From assembly GCF_013327855.1 (NCBI RefSeq), contig NZ_JABUMX010000002.1:558001-622000 (forward strand): a DNA stretch of 64,000 nucleotides, written 5' to 3'. Shown one piece after another: positions 16,315-24,869 of this stretch. Both the position numbers and the translations under genes were made by a program. A model generated the notes under the pieces. That model saw only the letters and a list, made by a program, of their open reading frames with translations, was not told where the DNA came from and made no database searches. The stretch's first letter is position 1, and the number at the start of each line of letters is the position of its first letter. Origin of the DNA: Phyllobacterium pellucidum (GTDB lineage: Bacteria > Pseudomonadota > Alphaproteobacteria > Rhizobiales > Rhizobiaceae).

Positions 16315-17268
16315 TTAATTGATCGTCATGGATTTGGCTAGTTTACGGAAGCGATCGGCATATTTGGCCTTCTCACTGTCGCGAACGATCAGGATGGCAC
16401 GGACGTATCGACTGGCCTCGAAACGGGCGATTTGAGCGACATAGAGAGGATCCCCGCTCGCCGCATCCTTGGCGCTGCCGTCGATTTCGACCCATTCGGC
16501 GCCGTCGGCTTCGGAACTCGATTCATTGTCGGAACTGACATCCTTGATGCCGGTCAGCGACGCAAACGCTTGCCTGGCAAAGTCCATGCGCGTGGACGGC
16601 TCGGGCGCCGTATTGAGATTTGAGGCAATGATTACCATCGGCTGTATGGAGTTGGTCGCAACGTCATTTGCTCCTTCGGTCAAAAGAAACGTCGCGCCGG
16701 CGATGACGCGCACAGGACGAAAGCCCGCCATGTCGGTCAGCTTGAAGGGGAGCGATGCGATCTGTTCATCGAGGCTCGGCGGCGGGCGAACGACGATGCT
16801 GCGCAGCGCCTGATCGACATCGGCATCGGACAGGCCGCCTTCGACGCCATCGGGAATCTGCACCGTGACCATGGCTGTCGTCGACTGTGCACCGACGAGC
16901 ACGATCCATTTGCGATATTTTATGCCGGCCGCCATCTGGCTCCCGCGCATGAGCTTGGAGACGACCGCGCCCTGAACCGGCCAGTTTTCAGGCTGGCCCA
17001 CAGTTTCGATGCCCGTCTCGCGCAGGCCCTCGGGATTGAATTTGGCCGCCAGTGCCGCATAGGCGTCGGCGGGCATTTCGGTGACGACGACGGAGGTGCC
17101 CTTGGCTGCGTCTTCGAAACCGCTGAAATTGGTGGAAAGCACCAGCCCGGGCGGCGGGACGAGCCCTATGCTCGATCCGCCCGGAAATACGACATCATCA
17201 GCGCGGCTTGCCCCAATGCCGGCGAGCAGCAACATCAGAAAGCTTAGGGCAATTGTGACCAGGCGCAT
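16315..17268 (-). CDS. Secreted protein of unknown function
   Basis: A 317-aa protein I do not recognise. The signal peptide is clear: MRLVTIALSFLMLLLAGIGASRA with cleavage likely after SRA (residue 23). The mature part is soluble, without further membrane helices or cysteine pairs, and alternates beta-like segments with Ser/Asp-rich stretches (SSDNESSSEADG). AAGGA lies upstream of the ATG. It is followed 8 bases later by the DUF2185 gene. A periplasmic location is likely. Confidence 0.75.
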   Translation of the reverse strand: MRLVTIALSFLMLLLAGIGASRADDVVFPGGSSIGLVPPPGLVLSTNFSGFEDAAKGTSVVVTEMPADAYAALAAKFNPEGLRETGIETVGQPENWPVQGAVVSKLMRGSQMAAGIKYRKWIVLVGAQSTTAMVTVQIPDGVEGGLSDADVDQALRSIVVRPPPSLDEQIASLPFKLTDMAGFRPVRVIAGATFLLTEGANDVATNSIQPMVIIASNLNTAPEPSTRMDFARQAFASLTGIKDVSSDNESSSEADGAEWVEIDGSAKDAASGDPLYVAQIARFEASRYVRAILIVRDSEKAKYADRFRKLAKSMTIN

Positions 17269-17352
17269 TGGCGGTTCCTTGCGTGAACGTCATCCAGAAG
17301 TAGTGCTCCGCGACGGTTCCCGCAAGCTGTTGGCCTCGTTCGCTGTTTCGCG

Positions 17353-18240
17353 CTAGCTCAGGTTCTTCTTGAAGAAGCCGATTGTCCGGCCCCAGGCAAG
17401 CTCGGCGGCCTTCTTGTCGTAACGCGCCTCCGAGGTATCATTGTTGAAAGCGTGATTGGCGCCATCATAGACAAAGATTTCGAAGGTCTTGCCGTTCGCC
17501 TCGAGCGCCTTCTTGTAGGCGTCGATGCCCGCATTGATGCGCGTATCGAGCCCAGCATATTGCAGGAGGAGCGGCGCCTTGATCTTCTGCACGTCTTCAG
17601 CCTTGGGCTGGCGCCCGTAATAGGCGACGCCTGCGCCAAGATCGGGCGCATTGACGGCAAGGTCATTGACAAGCCCGCCGCCCCAGCAGAAGCCGACGAC
17701 CCCGACCTTGCCGTTGGTGGCCTTATCGTTCTTCAGATATTCGATGGTCGCGACACCTTCGGCAATCGCCATGCTGGCATCGAGCGCCCCGATCATGTCG
17801 CGGGCCTTGTCCTCATCCGGCGGCGTTCCTCCCGAAACGGACAACAGGTCAGGCGCGAGCGCAACAAAGCCTTCGAGCGCCACGCGCCGCGCGACATCGC
17901 GGATATGATCGTTCAAGCCACGATTTTCATGAATGACGACAACGCCGGGAAGCTTGCCGGACGCATCGGCAGGGCTTGCCCTATAGCCCTTGATCTCGCC
18001 TTTGGATCCGGGAAACACGACATCCTTCGTGAGCAGGCGCTTGTCGTCGGCAGCGACGATGGCCGCTCTCGCGGAATTTGCCGCCAGCAGCGGGGCGATC
18101 ATGGCTGCAGCAGCACCCGAGCCGGCAAGCTTGGTCAATTTGTCCATGAAAGAGCGCCGGTCAAGCGTCAGGTGCGTATACTCGTCATAGGCATCGACCA
18201 TGGCCTGCGTGATTTTCGGAGTAGCGTTAGGATCGTTCAT
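17353..18240 (-). CDS. Dienelactone-hydrolase-family protein with Tat-like leader
   Basis: A 295-aa alpha/beta hydrolase. A cytosolic-looking N-terminal stretch of about 27 residues precedes DRRSFMDKLTKLAGSGAAAA and a hydrophobic segment ending in SARA, which resembles a twin-arginine leader. The hydrolase core has VIHENRGLNDHIRDVARR, the nucleophile motif GFCWGGG (Cys), the acid Asp in AGLDTRI and the His in GANHAFNND, a complete Cys-Asp-His triad of the family. The true substrate is unknown; this class (often annotated as carboxymethylenebutenolidase) acts on lactones and esters. It is a single gene, 112 bases before the secreted-protein gene. Confidence 0.88.
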   Translation of the reverse strand: MNDPNATPKITQAMVDAYDEYTHLTLDRRSFMDKLTKLAGSGAAAAMIAPLLAANSARAAIVAADDKRLLTKDVVFPGSKGEIKGYRASPADASGKLPGVVVIHENRGLNDHIRDVARRVALEGFVALAPDLLSVSGGTPPDEDKARDMIGALDASMAIAEGVATIEYLKNDKATNGKVGVVGFCWGGGLVNDLAVNAPDLGAGVAYYGRQPKAEDVQKIKAPLLLQYAGLDTRINAGIDAYKKALEANGKTFEIFVYDGANHAFNNDTSEARYDKKAAELAWGRTIGFFKKNLS

Positions 18241-18284
18241 GACAGCCTCACCCTTGTTGGGGGGCGAGGCGCCGACCTTTCACA

Positions 18285-19196
18285 TCAGCGCTTGCAGCGG
18301 TGTGAAAGGATGCCGGTTGAGAGGGCAACGCCAAGCCCGGTTATCAATGCTGCCGCAATCTCCCAGACGCCGACCGGTTCGTCAAGGAAGATGGCGCCGC
18401 CAAGCGCGGCAAGAACCGGCGTGAGGGCGCTGAAGGCCGCTGCCTGGCTGCCGCCCAGCACACGCACAGCGATCCCATAGGCGAGCATGGCGGCGAGGCC
18501 CGACAGGATGCCCTGGCTGAGAAACTGCAACGCGATCTCCGCCAGGGGAACGCTGGTGATGGCCGTACCGAAGACAAGCGCGAGGCCAATGTGGATGATG
18601 AAAGACCAGACCGCAATCAACGCGCCGCCTTCAAGCGCCGTGAGGCCGGAGCGCTTGAACGCATGCGTATAGCCGGCCCACAGGAGAGCTCCCAGCGGCA
18701 GAAAGGTAAAGCTGATCCACCCGATCGCGTGGCTGCCGAGCGCGATGGTGAGAAGTATCGCAAGACCGGCCACGATTGCGGCAAGGCCGAGCCAGCGGGT
18801 GAAATCCGGCCGCTCGCCGAAGACGACCACGCCGATCAGTGCGGCAGCAAGCGGCATCGATCCGCCGAGCAATACGCCCACCGCCGAAGCAGGCGTGGAA
18901 TGGATGGCAAAGGTGGTGATCTGGAAGAAGAGTGCCCCTGCCCCGCAGACCATGATGGCGACAAGCTTGACTGGCACGCCGCGCGGAATGAGCCCGGTTC
19001 TGAGCCAGACCGGCGTAAGGACCAGCGCCGGAACACCATAGCGGATCAAGCCGAGATCGATGGTGCCAAGGTGTGTTGCGCTGCTGTGCCGGGTGGCGAT
19101 GATCCACGTCGCCCAGATAAGGATGGTAATCAATGCGCCGGCGTAACCGGCTCCCAGTGAATTGGACTTCTTCATTTCGGGGGCAAGAGCAACCAT
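18285..19196 (-). CDS. EamA/DMT-family transporter
   Basis: A 303-aa, ten-helix drug/metabolite-type permease made of two EamA repeats. Helix 1 includes GALITILIWATWIIATRHS; the second half begins near GWISFTFLPLGALLWAGYTHAFK, and the end is VGVWEIAAALITGLGVALST. The ATG at 19196 is chosen for the AAGGA seven bases upstream. It is divergent from an Lrp-type regulator, an arrangement typical of amino-acid or metabolite exporters, so an amino-acid-related substrate is likely but not shown. Confidence 0.9.
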   Translation of the reverse strand: MVALAPEMKKSNSLGAGYAGALITILIWATWIIATRHSSATHLGTIDLGLIRYGVPALVLTPVWLRTGLIPRGVPVKLVAIMVCGAGALFFQITTFAIHSTPASAVGVLLGGSMPLAAALIGVVVFGERPDFTRWLGLAAIVAGLAILLTIALGSHAIGWISFTFLPLGALLWAGYTHAFKRSGLTALEGGALIAVWSFIIHIGLALVFGTAITSVPLAEIALQFLSQGILSGLAAMLAYGIAVRVLGGSQAAAFSALTPVLAALGGAIFLDEPVGVWEIAAALITGLGVALSTGILSHRCKR

Positions 19197-19210
19197 CGGA
19201 ATGTCCTTTC

Positions 19211-19224
19211 GTTTCGTCCGAAAC
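19211..19224. promoter_or_regulatory. Palindrome in the EamA-lrp divergent gap
   Basis: GTTTCG-TC-CGAAAC (19211-19224) is a perfect 6-2-6 palindrome. It lies in the leader of the transporter gene, 15 bases from its ATG, and could be an operator for the divergent regulator. Confidence 0.35.
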
Positions 19225-19342
19225 ATCGTTCGGTTGAGAGAACAATAGGGCAAACGGTCGAAGCATGTCCTTGCAAGTTGATGCCGCTCTACTTATGCTT
19301 TCAGCAACTTTCGGGAAATTCAAACCCTGTAAGAGGTCATTT

Positions 19343-19813
19343 ATGCCAAATATGGATAATTTCGATATCGGCATTCTTGAGGCGTTGCAGGAGGATGCGC
19401 GTGCAACCAATGTGGAGATCGCCGAGAAGGTGAACCTCTCCCCGTCCCCCTGCCTGCGCCGCATCCGCAACCTCGAAAAATCTGGCGTGATCCGCGGCTA
19501 CCGCGCCGACATCGACCGCAAGGCCGTAGGCCTCGGCTTGACGGTTTTCGTGGAAATAAAGGTCGGGCACCACAGCCGCGAAAACTCGGAAGCGCAGCAG
19601 GCCGCGCTCCTGGCGATGCCTGAGGTTGCGGCCGCTTTCCTCATTTCAGGCACGGCAGATTTTCTGGCCGAAGTGGTGGTCGAAGACCTCAGCGCCTATG
19701 AACGATTCCTCACCGACAAGTTGCTCCTTCTGCCCGGCGTCGCCGATATACGCTCCAACTTCGCCATTCGGACGGTAAAGACCGGCGCGCCGCTGAAATT
19801 GCCGCAGCGATGA
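19343..19813 (+). CDS. Lrp/AsnC-family transcriptional regulator
   Basis: A 156-aa regulator. The helix-turn-helix is in FDIGILEALQEDARATNVEIAEKVNLSPSPCLRRIRNLEKSGVI (about residues 6-50). The RAM effector domain follows, with VFVEIKVGHHSR and a GTADFLAEVVVEDLSAYERFL block, ending in LLLPGVADIRSNFAIRTVK. The ATG at 19343 has AAGAGG before it; earlier in-frame ATGs add an improbable leader. It probably controls itself and the divergent EamA transporter in response to an amino acid. Confidence 0.93.
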   Translation: MPNMDNFDIGILEALQEDARATNVEIAEKVNLSPSPCLRRIRNLEKSGVIRGYRADIDRKAVGLGLTVFVEIKVGHHSRENSEAQQAALLAMPEVAAAFLISGTADFLAEVVVEDLSAYERFLTDKLLLLPGVADIRSNFAIRTVKTGAPLKLPQR

Positions 19814-19816
19814 TGC

Positions 19817-22156
19817 TCACTTCGGCAATGCATAGGCCATGACGTAATCGCCGGGCTTGGTTCCGACCGAACCGTGACCGCCGGCGACGATGACGACATA
19901 TTGCTTGCCGTCGGCGAGCGCATAGGTCATCGGCGTCGACTGACCGCCGGCTGGCAACCGCGTCTCCCACAATTGCTTGCCGCTCGTGAGATCGTAGGCC
20001 CTGAGATAATCATCGACAGCCGCGCCGAGGAAGGCGACGCCGCCTGCCGTGATCATCGGTCCGCCGATGCCCGGCACCCCGACCTTGAAGGGCAAGGGCA
20101 GCGGCGAAGAATCGCGGACAGTGCCGTTGCGGCGCTTATAGGCGATTTTGCCGGTGCGCAGATCCGCGCCGGCGACATAGCCCCACGGCGGCGCCTGGCA
20201 AGGCAAGCCAAGCGGCGAGACGAACGGCCCCATATAGACCGCATAGGGGGCGCCTTCATTGCGGTTGAGGCCCTGCTCGCTGCCTTTCGTACCCGCGCCG
20301 GGCGGCGGCACTTCGGCACGTGGCACCAGCCGCGAGGTGAAGGCGAGATAGGTCGGCATGCCGAACATCACCTGGCGCGCCGGATCAACCGCGACACTGC
20401 CCCAGTTGAACACACCGAAATTGCCCGGATAGATCAGCGAGCCTTGCAGCGAGGGCGGCGTATAGCGCCCGTCATAGCGCAGGCGAAGAAACTCGACGCG
20501 GCAGGCGAGTTGGTCGAACATCGACACGCCCCACATGTCCTTGCCTGTCAGACGCTGCGGCATAAAGGTAAGGTCCGAAACCGGCTGCGTCGGTGACGTG
20601 GAATCGCCTTCTATGGCGCCCGTTGGCGCCGGCACCTCGTTGACCGGTATGATCGGTTCGCCCGTGCGCCGGTTAAGAACATAGATGTCGCCCTGCTTGG
20701 TGGGGCCGACCAGGGCTGGCACCGAGCCCGTAGCCGTATTGATGTCGACAAGCACCGGCTGGGCCGGAATGTCCATGTCCCAGAGGTCGTGATGCACGGT
20801 CTGGCGCACCCAGCGCAACTGTCCGGAGTTCAGATCGAGGGCAACGATGGATGAGGAGAATTTCTCGACATTCTCGCTGCGCCCGGCTCCCAGCTGATCG
20901 GGCGTCTGGTTGCCGAGCGGCACGAAGAGGAGGCCAAGCTTCTCATCGACGCTGGATACCGACCAGCTGTTCGGTGAGTTATGCGTATAAGTCTGTCCTT
21001 CGGGCAACGGCGCCGTTATGTCCGGATTGCCGGAATCCCAGTTCCAGATCAGGGCGCCGGTATTGATGTCGAAGGCGCGGATGACCCCGGATTGTTCGTG
21101 GACCGAGTAATTGTCATTGACGGCGCCGCCAACAATGATCTTGCCAGCCGCTATGACCGGCGGCGATGTCGAGTAGTAATAGCCGGCGGGATTGTAAGGC
21201 ATGCCCTTTTCAAGATGGACTGTGCCTTTGTCGCCGAAGGATGGGCAGATTTGGCCATTGGCCGCATCGAGGGCAATCAGACGGGCGTCAGATGTCGGCA
21301 GATACACGCGCTCGGCGCAGGGTTGCCCCGCCGTCACATTCGGATCGGCATAATAGGAGACGCCGCGACACGTCTGATGCTGGCGATCCGGGTTGAGACC
21401 GACATTCGGATCGAACTTCCATTTCTCCTTGCCCGTCGCCGCATCGATAGCGATCGCCCAATTGTGCGGCGTGCACAGGTAGAGCGTATCGTGGACCTTG
21501 AGCGGCGTGACCTGATAGGTGGTTTCCCCAACGTCCTGCGGCAGCTTCACATCGCCGGTCTGATATTGCCAGGCGAGCTGCAGGTTGCCGACATTCTCGG
21601 TCGTGATTTGCTTCAGCGGCGAATAGCGCTGGCCGTAGGGCGTGCGGCCATATTGGTGCCATTCATTGTCCGGCACATTGCCGCCAAGGTCAGGCGTGGC
21701 AACGATGACTTCCTTGCTGAGTTCGCCCACGATCTCAAGCGGATCGCCTGTCATCGCGTAGCCAGCAACGCCGAGCCCGACGATTGCCGCAATGCCCAAT
21801 GGCAGTGCCGGCAGAAAATCAGAGGGCGACCTCCCCTCCTCCTCGTTGAGCTCACGCCGGATCCATGGGGTCAGCAACCAGAGCGCGAAAAGCATGATCA
21901 CGCCGCCGCGCGGCGCGAGCTGCCACCAGTCGAACCCGATCTCCCAGATCGCCCAGGCCAATGTGCCTATGACCAGAACAGCGTAGATGATGAGGGCGGA
22001 ACTGCGCTTGCGAAAAAGCTGGATCGACGTGGCAAGGAAGAGGATGCCAGCGATGAGATAGTACCAGCTGCCGCCGAGAATAATGAGCCAGATCCCGCCG
22101 ACGCCAAGCACCGCTGCAAAGATGAAGAAGATGAGCGCCGTCAGAGTGATTGCCAT
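19817..22156 (-). CDS. gcd: Membrane-bound PQQ-dependent glucose dehydrogenase
   Basis: Oxidises glucose to gluconolactone in the periplasm and passes electrons to ubiquinone; in soil bacteria this acid production dissolves phosphate. It has 779 aa, close to E. coli Gcd (796). The first about 140 residues hold five membrane helices, starting MAITLTALIFFIFAAVLGVGG. The quinoprotein beta-propeller follows, with NEWHQYGRTPYGQRYSPL, YLPTSDARLIALDAANGQ and GGPMITAGGVAFLGAAVDD, the usual PQQ-domain W-motif repeats. AAGGA lies before the ATG at 22156. No pqq biosynthesis genes are in the window. The stop is 4 bases from the convergent Lrp gene. Confidence 0.95.
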   Translation of the reverse strand: MAITLTALIFFIFAAVLGVGGIWLIILGGSWYYLIAGILFLATSIQLFRKRSSALIIYAVLVIGTLAWAIWEIGFDWWQLAPRGGVIMLFALWLLTPWIRRELNEEEGRSPSDFLPALPLGIAAIVGLGVAGYAMTGDPLEIVGELSKEVIVATPDLGGNVPDNEWHQYGRTPYGQRYSPLKQITTENVGNLQLAWQYQTGDVKLPQDVGETTYQVTPLKVHDTLYLCTPHNWAIAIDAATGKEKWKFDPNVGLNPDRQHQTCRGVSYYADPNVTAGQPCAERVYLPTSDARLIALDAANGQICPSFGDKGTVHLEKGMPYNPAGYYYSTSPPVIAAGKIIVGGAVNDNYSVHEQSGVIRAFDINTGALIWNWDSGNPDITAPLPEGQTYTHNSPNSWSVSSVDEKLGLLFVPLGNQTPDQLGAGRSENVEKFSSSIVALDLNSGQLRWVRQTVHHDLWDMDIPAQPVLVDINTATGSVPALVGPTKQGDIYVLNRRTGEPIIPVNEVPAPTGAIEGDSTSPTQPVSDLTFMPQRLTGKDMWGVSMFDQLACRVEFLRLRYDGRYTPPSLQGSLIYPGNFGVFNWGSVAVDPARQVMFGMPTYLAFTSRLVPRAEVPPPGAGTKGSEQGLNRNEGAPYAVYMGPFVSPLGLPCQAPPWGYVAGADLRTGKIAYKRRNGTVRDSSPLPLPFKVGVPGIGGPMITAGGVAFLGAAVDDYLRAYDLTSGKQLWETRLPAGGQSTPMTYALADGKQYVVIVAGGHGSVGTKPGDYVMAYALPK

Positions 22157-22269
22157 GGTGGGGGTCCTTTCCAGGCTCAATCAAGTTCGGTTCGGTGGCC
22201 TTGGCATGCGGCTGCGAATGCGCCGGCGGCTGCCAGAGTCGGCTCTGGTCAAAATGGGTAAGCCTTTAA

Positions 22270-22284
22270 ATTGCTTGAAGCAAT
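22270..22284. promoter_or_regulatory. Palindrome in the gcd-uvrD divergent gap
   Basis: ATTGCTT-G-AAGCAAT (22270-22284) is a perfect 7-1-7 palindrome. It is roughly 110 bases upstream of gcd and 120 upstream of the helicase gene, in the only AT-rich part of the gap. It is an operator candidate without an identified regulator. Confidence 0.35.
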
Positions 22285-22406
22285 ATCGACTAAGGAACAA
22301 TGCAACCGGAGATATACACCGCTCAAGCCCTCTCAGCGCGCGCCCGTTCTCTTTTTGTATCGCTTTTATCTGGTTTTTCGATCCCGAATCATTACATTGG
22401 GTTCAA

Positions 22407-24848
22407 ATGGCCGGATTGCCTGACGATATTCCATTCTTCGATGAACCTGAGGCGCCGCGGCGTCCATCGGGCATAGCTGCGCGCGCCATGCAGGCGCGCG
22501 GCGCACCGCCTTACCTCAATGGCCTTAATCCCGAGCAACGCCTTGCCGTGGAGACGACGGAGGGACCGGTCCTCGTCCTCGCCGGTGCCGGCACGGGCAA
22601 GACCCGCGTTCTGACCTCCCGCATCGCGCATATCCTTTCACTTGGTAAAGCCTATCCGAGCCAGATACTCGCCGTGACCTTCACAAACAAGGCCGCGCGC
22701 GAGATGAAAGAGCGCATCGGGGTCCTTGTCGGCGGCGCCGTCGAAGGCATGCCCTGGCTTGGCACGTTTCACTCGATCGGTGTCAAGCTACTGCGCCGGC
22801 ACGCCGAACTTGTCGGGCTCAAATCCGATTTCACCATTCTCGATACGGACGATGTGATCCGCCTCATCAAGCAGATCATCCAGGCCGAGGGAATTGACGA
22901 CAAGCGCTGGCCGGCCAAGCAATTCGCGCTGATGATCGACAGCTGGAAAAACAAGGGCCTCGGTCCGGCCGAAATACCGGAAGGCGATGCGCGGTCATTT
23001 GCCAACGGCAAGGGGCGCGAACTCTATACGGCCTATCAAAACCGCTTGAAGACGCTCAATGCCTGCGATTTCGGCGATCTTTTATGTCATCCGATCCGCA
23101 TGTTCCGCGCCAACCCGGATGTTCTGAAGGAATATCACGCAAAGTTCCGCTACATTCTGGTCGACGAGTATCAGGACACCAACACCGCCCAATATATGTG
23201 GCTGCGCCTGATTTCGCAGGGGTCGAAGAATGTCTGTTGCGTCGGCGACGACGACCAGTCCATTTATGGCTGGCGCGGCGCGGAGGTGGACAATATCCTG
23301 CGCTTCGAGAAGGATTTCCCCGGCGCCAAGGTCATCCGCCTCGAGCGCAACTATCGCTCGACCGCACATATTCTCGGTGCTGCCTCCTACCTCATCTCGC
23401 ACAATGAAGGCCGGCTCGGCAAAACGCTCTTCACCGATGCGGCAAACCCAGACGATGCCAAGGTGAATGTCCACGCCGCCTGGGATTCCGAAGAGGAAGC
23501 CCGTGCTGTCGGCGAAGAAATCGAGCAGGCGCAGCGTCGCGGGCACAATCTCAACGACATGGCGATCCTCGTGCGCGCCTCCCACCAGATGCGCGAATTC
23601 GAAGACCGCTTCGTCACGCTCGGACTGAACTACCGGGTTGTAGGCGGACCGCGTTTTTACGAACGCCTTGAGATACGCGATGCCCTCGCCTATCTGCGTG
23701 TCGTGGCGCAGACTTCCGACGATCTTGCCCTGGAGCGCATCGTCAACACGCCGAAGCGCGGGCTTGGCGAGGCAGCGATCCGCCAATTGCATGATTATGC
23801 CCGCGCTCGCGACATCAGCATGTTCGATGCCGCCGTCGACCTTGTCGAAACCGAAGAGCTGAAGCCGAAGCCGCGTTCAGCGTTGCGCGAAGTCATCGAG
23901 AACTTCAAGCGCTGGCAGGCGCTCATCGACAATACGCCGCATACGGAACTCGCCGAGCAAATCCTCGACGAATCCGGTTATACCGCGATGTGGCAGGCGG
24001 ATCGGTCGGCCGAAGCGCCTGGCCGGTTGGAAAACCTCAAGGAACTGATTCGCTCGATGGAGGAATACGAGTCGCTGCGCTCGTTCCTCGAACATGTCGC
24101 GCTGGTCATGGATGCCGAGCGGAACGAGAACCTTGACTCCGTCAACATCATGACGCTGCATTCGGCCAAGGGACTGGAGTTCGAGACGGTATTTCTCCCC
24201 GGTTGGGAGGAAGGTCTCTTTCCGAACCAGCGGGCGCTTGACGAAGGCGGAAGGTCCGGCCTCGAAGAGGAGCGCCGCCTCGCCTATGTCGGGCTGACCC
24301 GCGCCAAGAAGAACCTTCACATCTGGTTCGTCTCCAACCGGCGCATCCATGGTCTGTGGCAATCGACTATTCCCTCGCGCTTCCTCGAAGAACTGCCGGA
24401 AGCGCATGTGGACGTTGTCGCGGGTGGCGATTCCTATGGAGGCTATGGCGGACGCGGCGGTTATGGCCAGTCGCGTTTCGACCGCGCCGACCCGTTCGAG
24501 AACAGCTATTCGACCCCAGGCTGGCAGCGGGCGCAGCAGCATCGCTCTGATGCCACGCGCAACAATTGGGGCTCACGCTCGGGCGCGAAGGTGGAGCGGA
24601 TCGGCTATGGCGAGACGGATTCGGGCTTCGGCGCCGGACGCGGCTCGGTCAAGGGCCGCACCATAGATGGGGAACTCGTGGCAAAATCCGTCAGCGAAAC
24701 GCCCTCCAACTTCGACGTGGGCGACCGCGTCTTCCATATCAAATTCGGCAACGGCAACGTCTCCTCGATCGAAGGCAACAAGCTGACGATCGATTTCGAC
24801 AAGGCCGGCCAGAAGCGCGTGCTCGACAGTTTCGTTCAGGCGATTTGA
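22407..24848 (+). CDS. UvrD/PcrA-type ATP-dependent DNA helicase
   Basis: Superfamily 1A 3'-5' helicase of 813 aa for repair and displacement of obstacles. Residues 1-37 are a poorly conserved lead; NPEQRLAVETTEGPVLVLAG and the Walker A AGAGTGKTR (about 59-67) follow. Further motifs are FTNKAAREMKERI, LVDEYQDTN (Walker B), VGDDDQSIYGWRGA, LERNYRST and IMTLHSAKGLEFETVFLPG, with YVGLTRAKK near the end of the core. After a Gly/Tyr-rich linker the C-terminal Tudor-like domain is VGDRVFHIKFGNGNVSSIEG. A much longer frame opens at 22083 but runs back into gcd, so ATG 22407 is used. Family members are named uvrD or pcrA interchangeably. Confidence 0.95.
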   Translation: MAGLPDDIPFFDEPEAPRRPSGIAARAMQARGAPPYLNGLNPEQRLAVETTEGPVLVLAGAGTGKTRVLTSRIAHILSLGKAYPSQILAVTFTNKAAREMKERIGVLVGGAVEGMPWLGTFHSIGVKLLRRHAELVGLKSDFTILDTDDVIRLIKQIIQAEGIDDKRWPAKQFALMIDSWKNKGLGPAEIPEGDARSFANGKGRELYTAYQNRLKTLNACDFGDLLCHPIRMFRANPDVLKEYHAKFRYILVDEYQDTNTAQYMWLRLISQGSKNVCCVGDDDQSIYGWRGAEVDNILRFEKDFPGAKVIRLERNYRSTAHILGAASYLISHNEGRLGKTLFTDAANPDDAKVNVHAAWDSEEEARAVGEEIEQAQRRGHNLNDMAILVRASHQMREFEDRFVTLGLNYRVVGGPRFYERLEIRDALAYLRVVAQTSDDLALERIVNTPKRGLGEAAIRQLHDYARARDISMFDAAVDLVETEELKPKPRSALREVIENFKRWQALIDNTPHTELAEQILDESGYTAMWQADRSAEAPGRLENLKELIRSMEEYESLRSFLEHVALVMDAERNENLDSVNIMTLHSAKGLEFETVFLPGWEEGLFPNQRALDEGGRSGLEEERRLAYVGLTRAKKNLHIWFVSNRRIHGLWQSTIPSRFLEELPEAHVDVVAGGDSYGGYGGRGGYGQSRFDRADPFENSYSTPGWQRAQQHRSDATRNNWGSRSGAKVERIGYGETDSGFGAGRGSVKGRTIDGELVAKSVSETPSNFDVGDRVFHIKFGNGNVSSIEGNKLTIDFDKAGQKRVLDSFVQAI

Positions 24849-24849
24849 C

Positions 24850-24869
24850 TGGCTGGATTAAACCAGCCA
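24850..24869. terminator. Short hairpin shared by convergent helicase and amidase genes
   Basis: TGGCTGG (24850-24856) and CCAGCCA (24863-24869) form a 7-bp stem with the loop ATTAAA. The stem starts two bases after the helicase stop and covers the amidase stop codon (24858-24860). T tracts are absent. Confidence 0.4.

Noticed and set aside
22083-22406. Upstream extension of the helicase frame
   Set aside because: It runs through the promoter gap into the 5' end of gcd on the other strand; the lead has no helicase homology and the ATG at 22407 fits.
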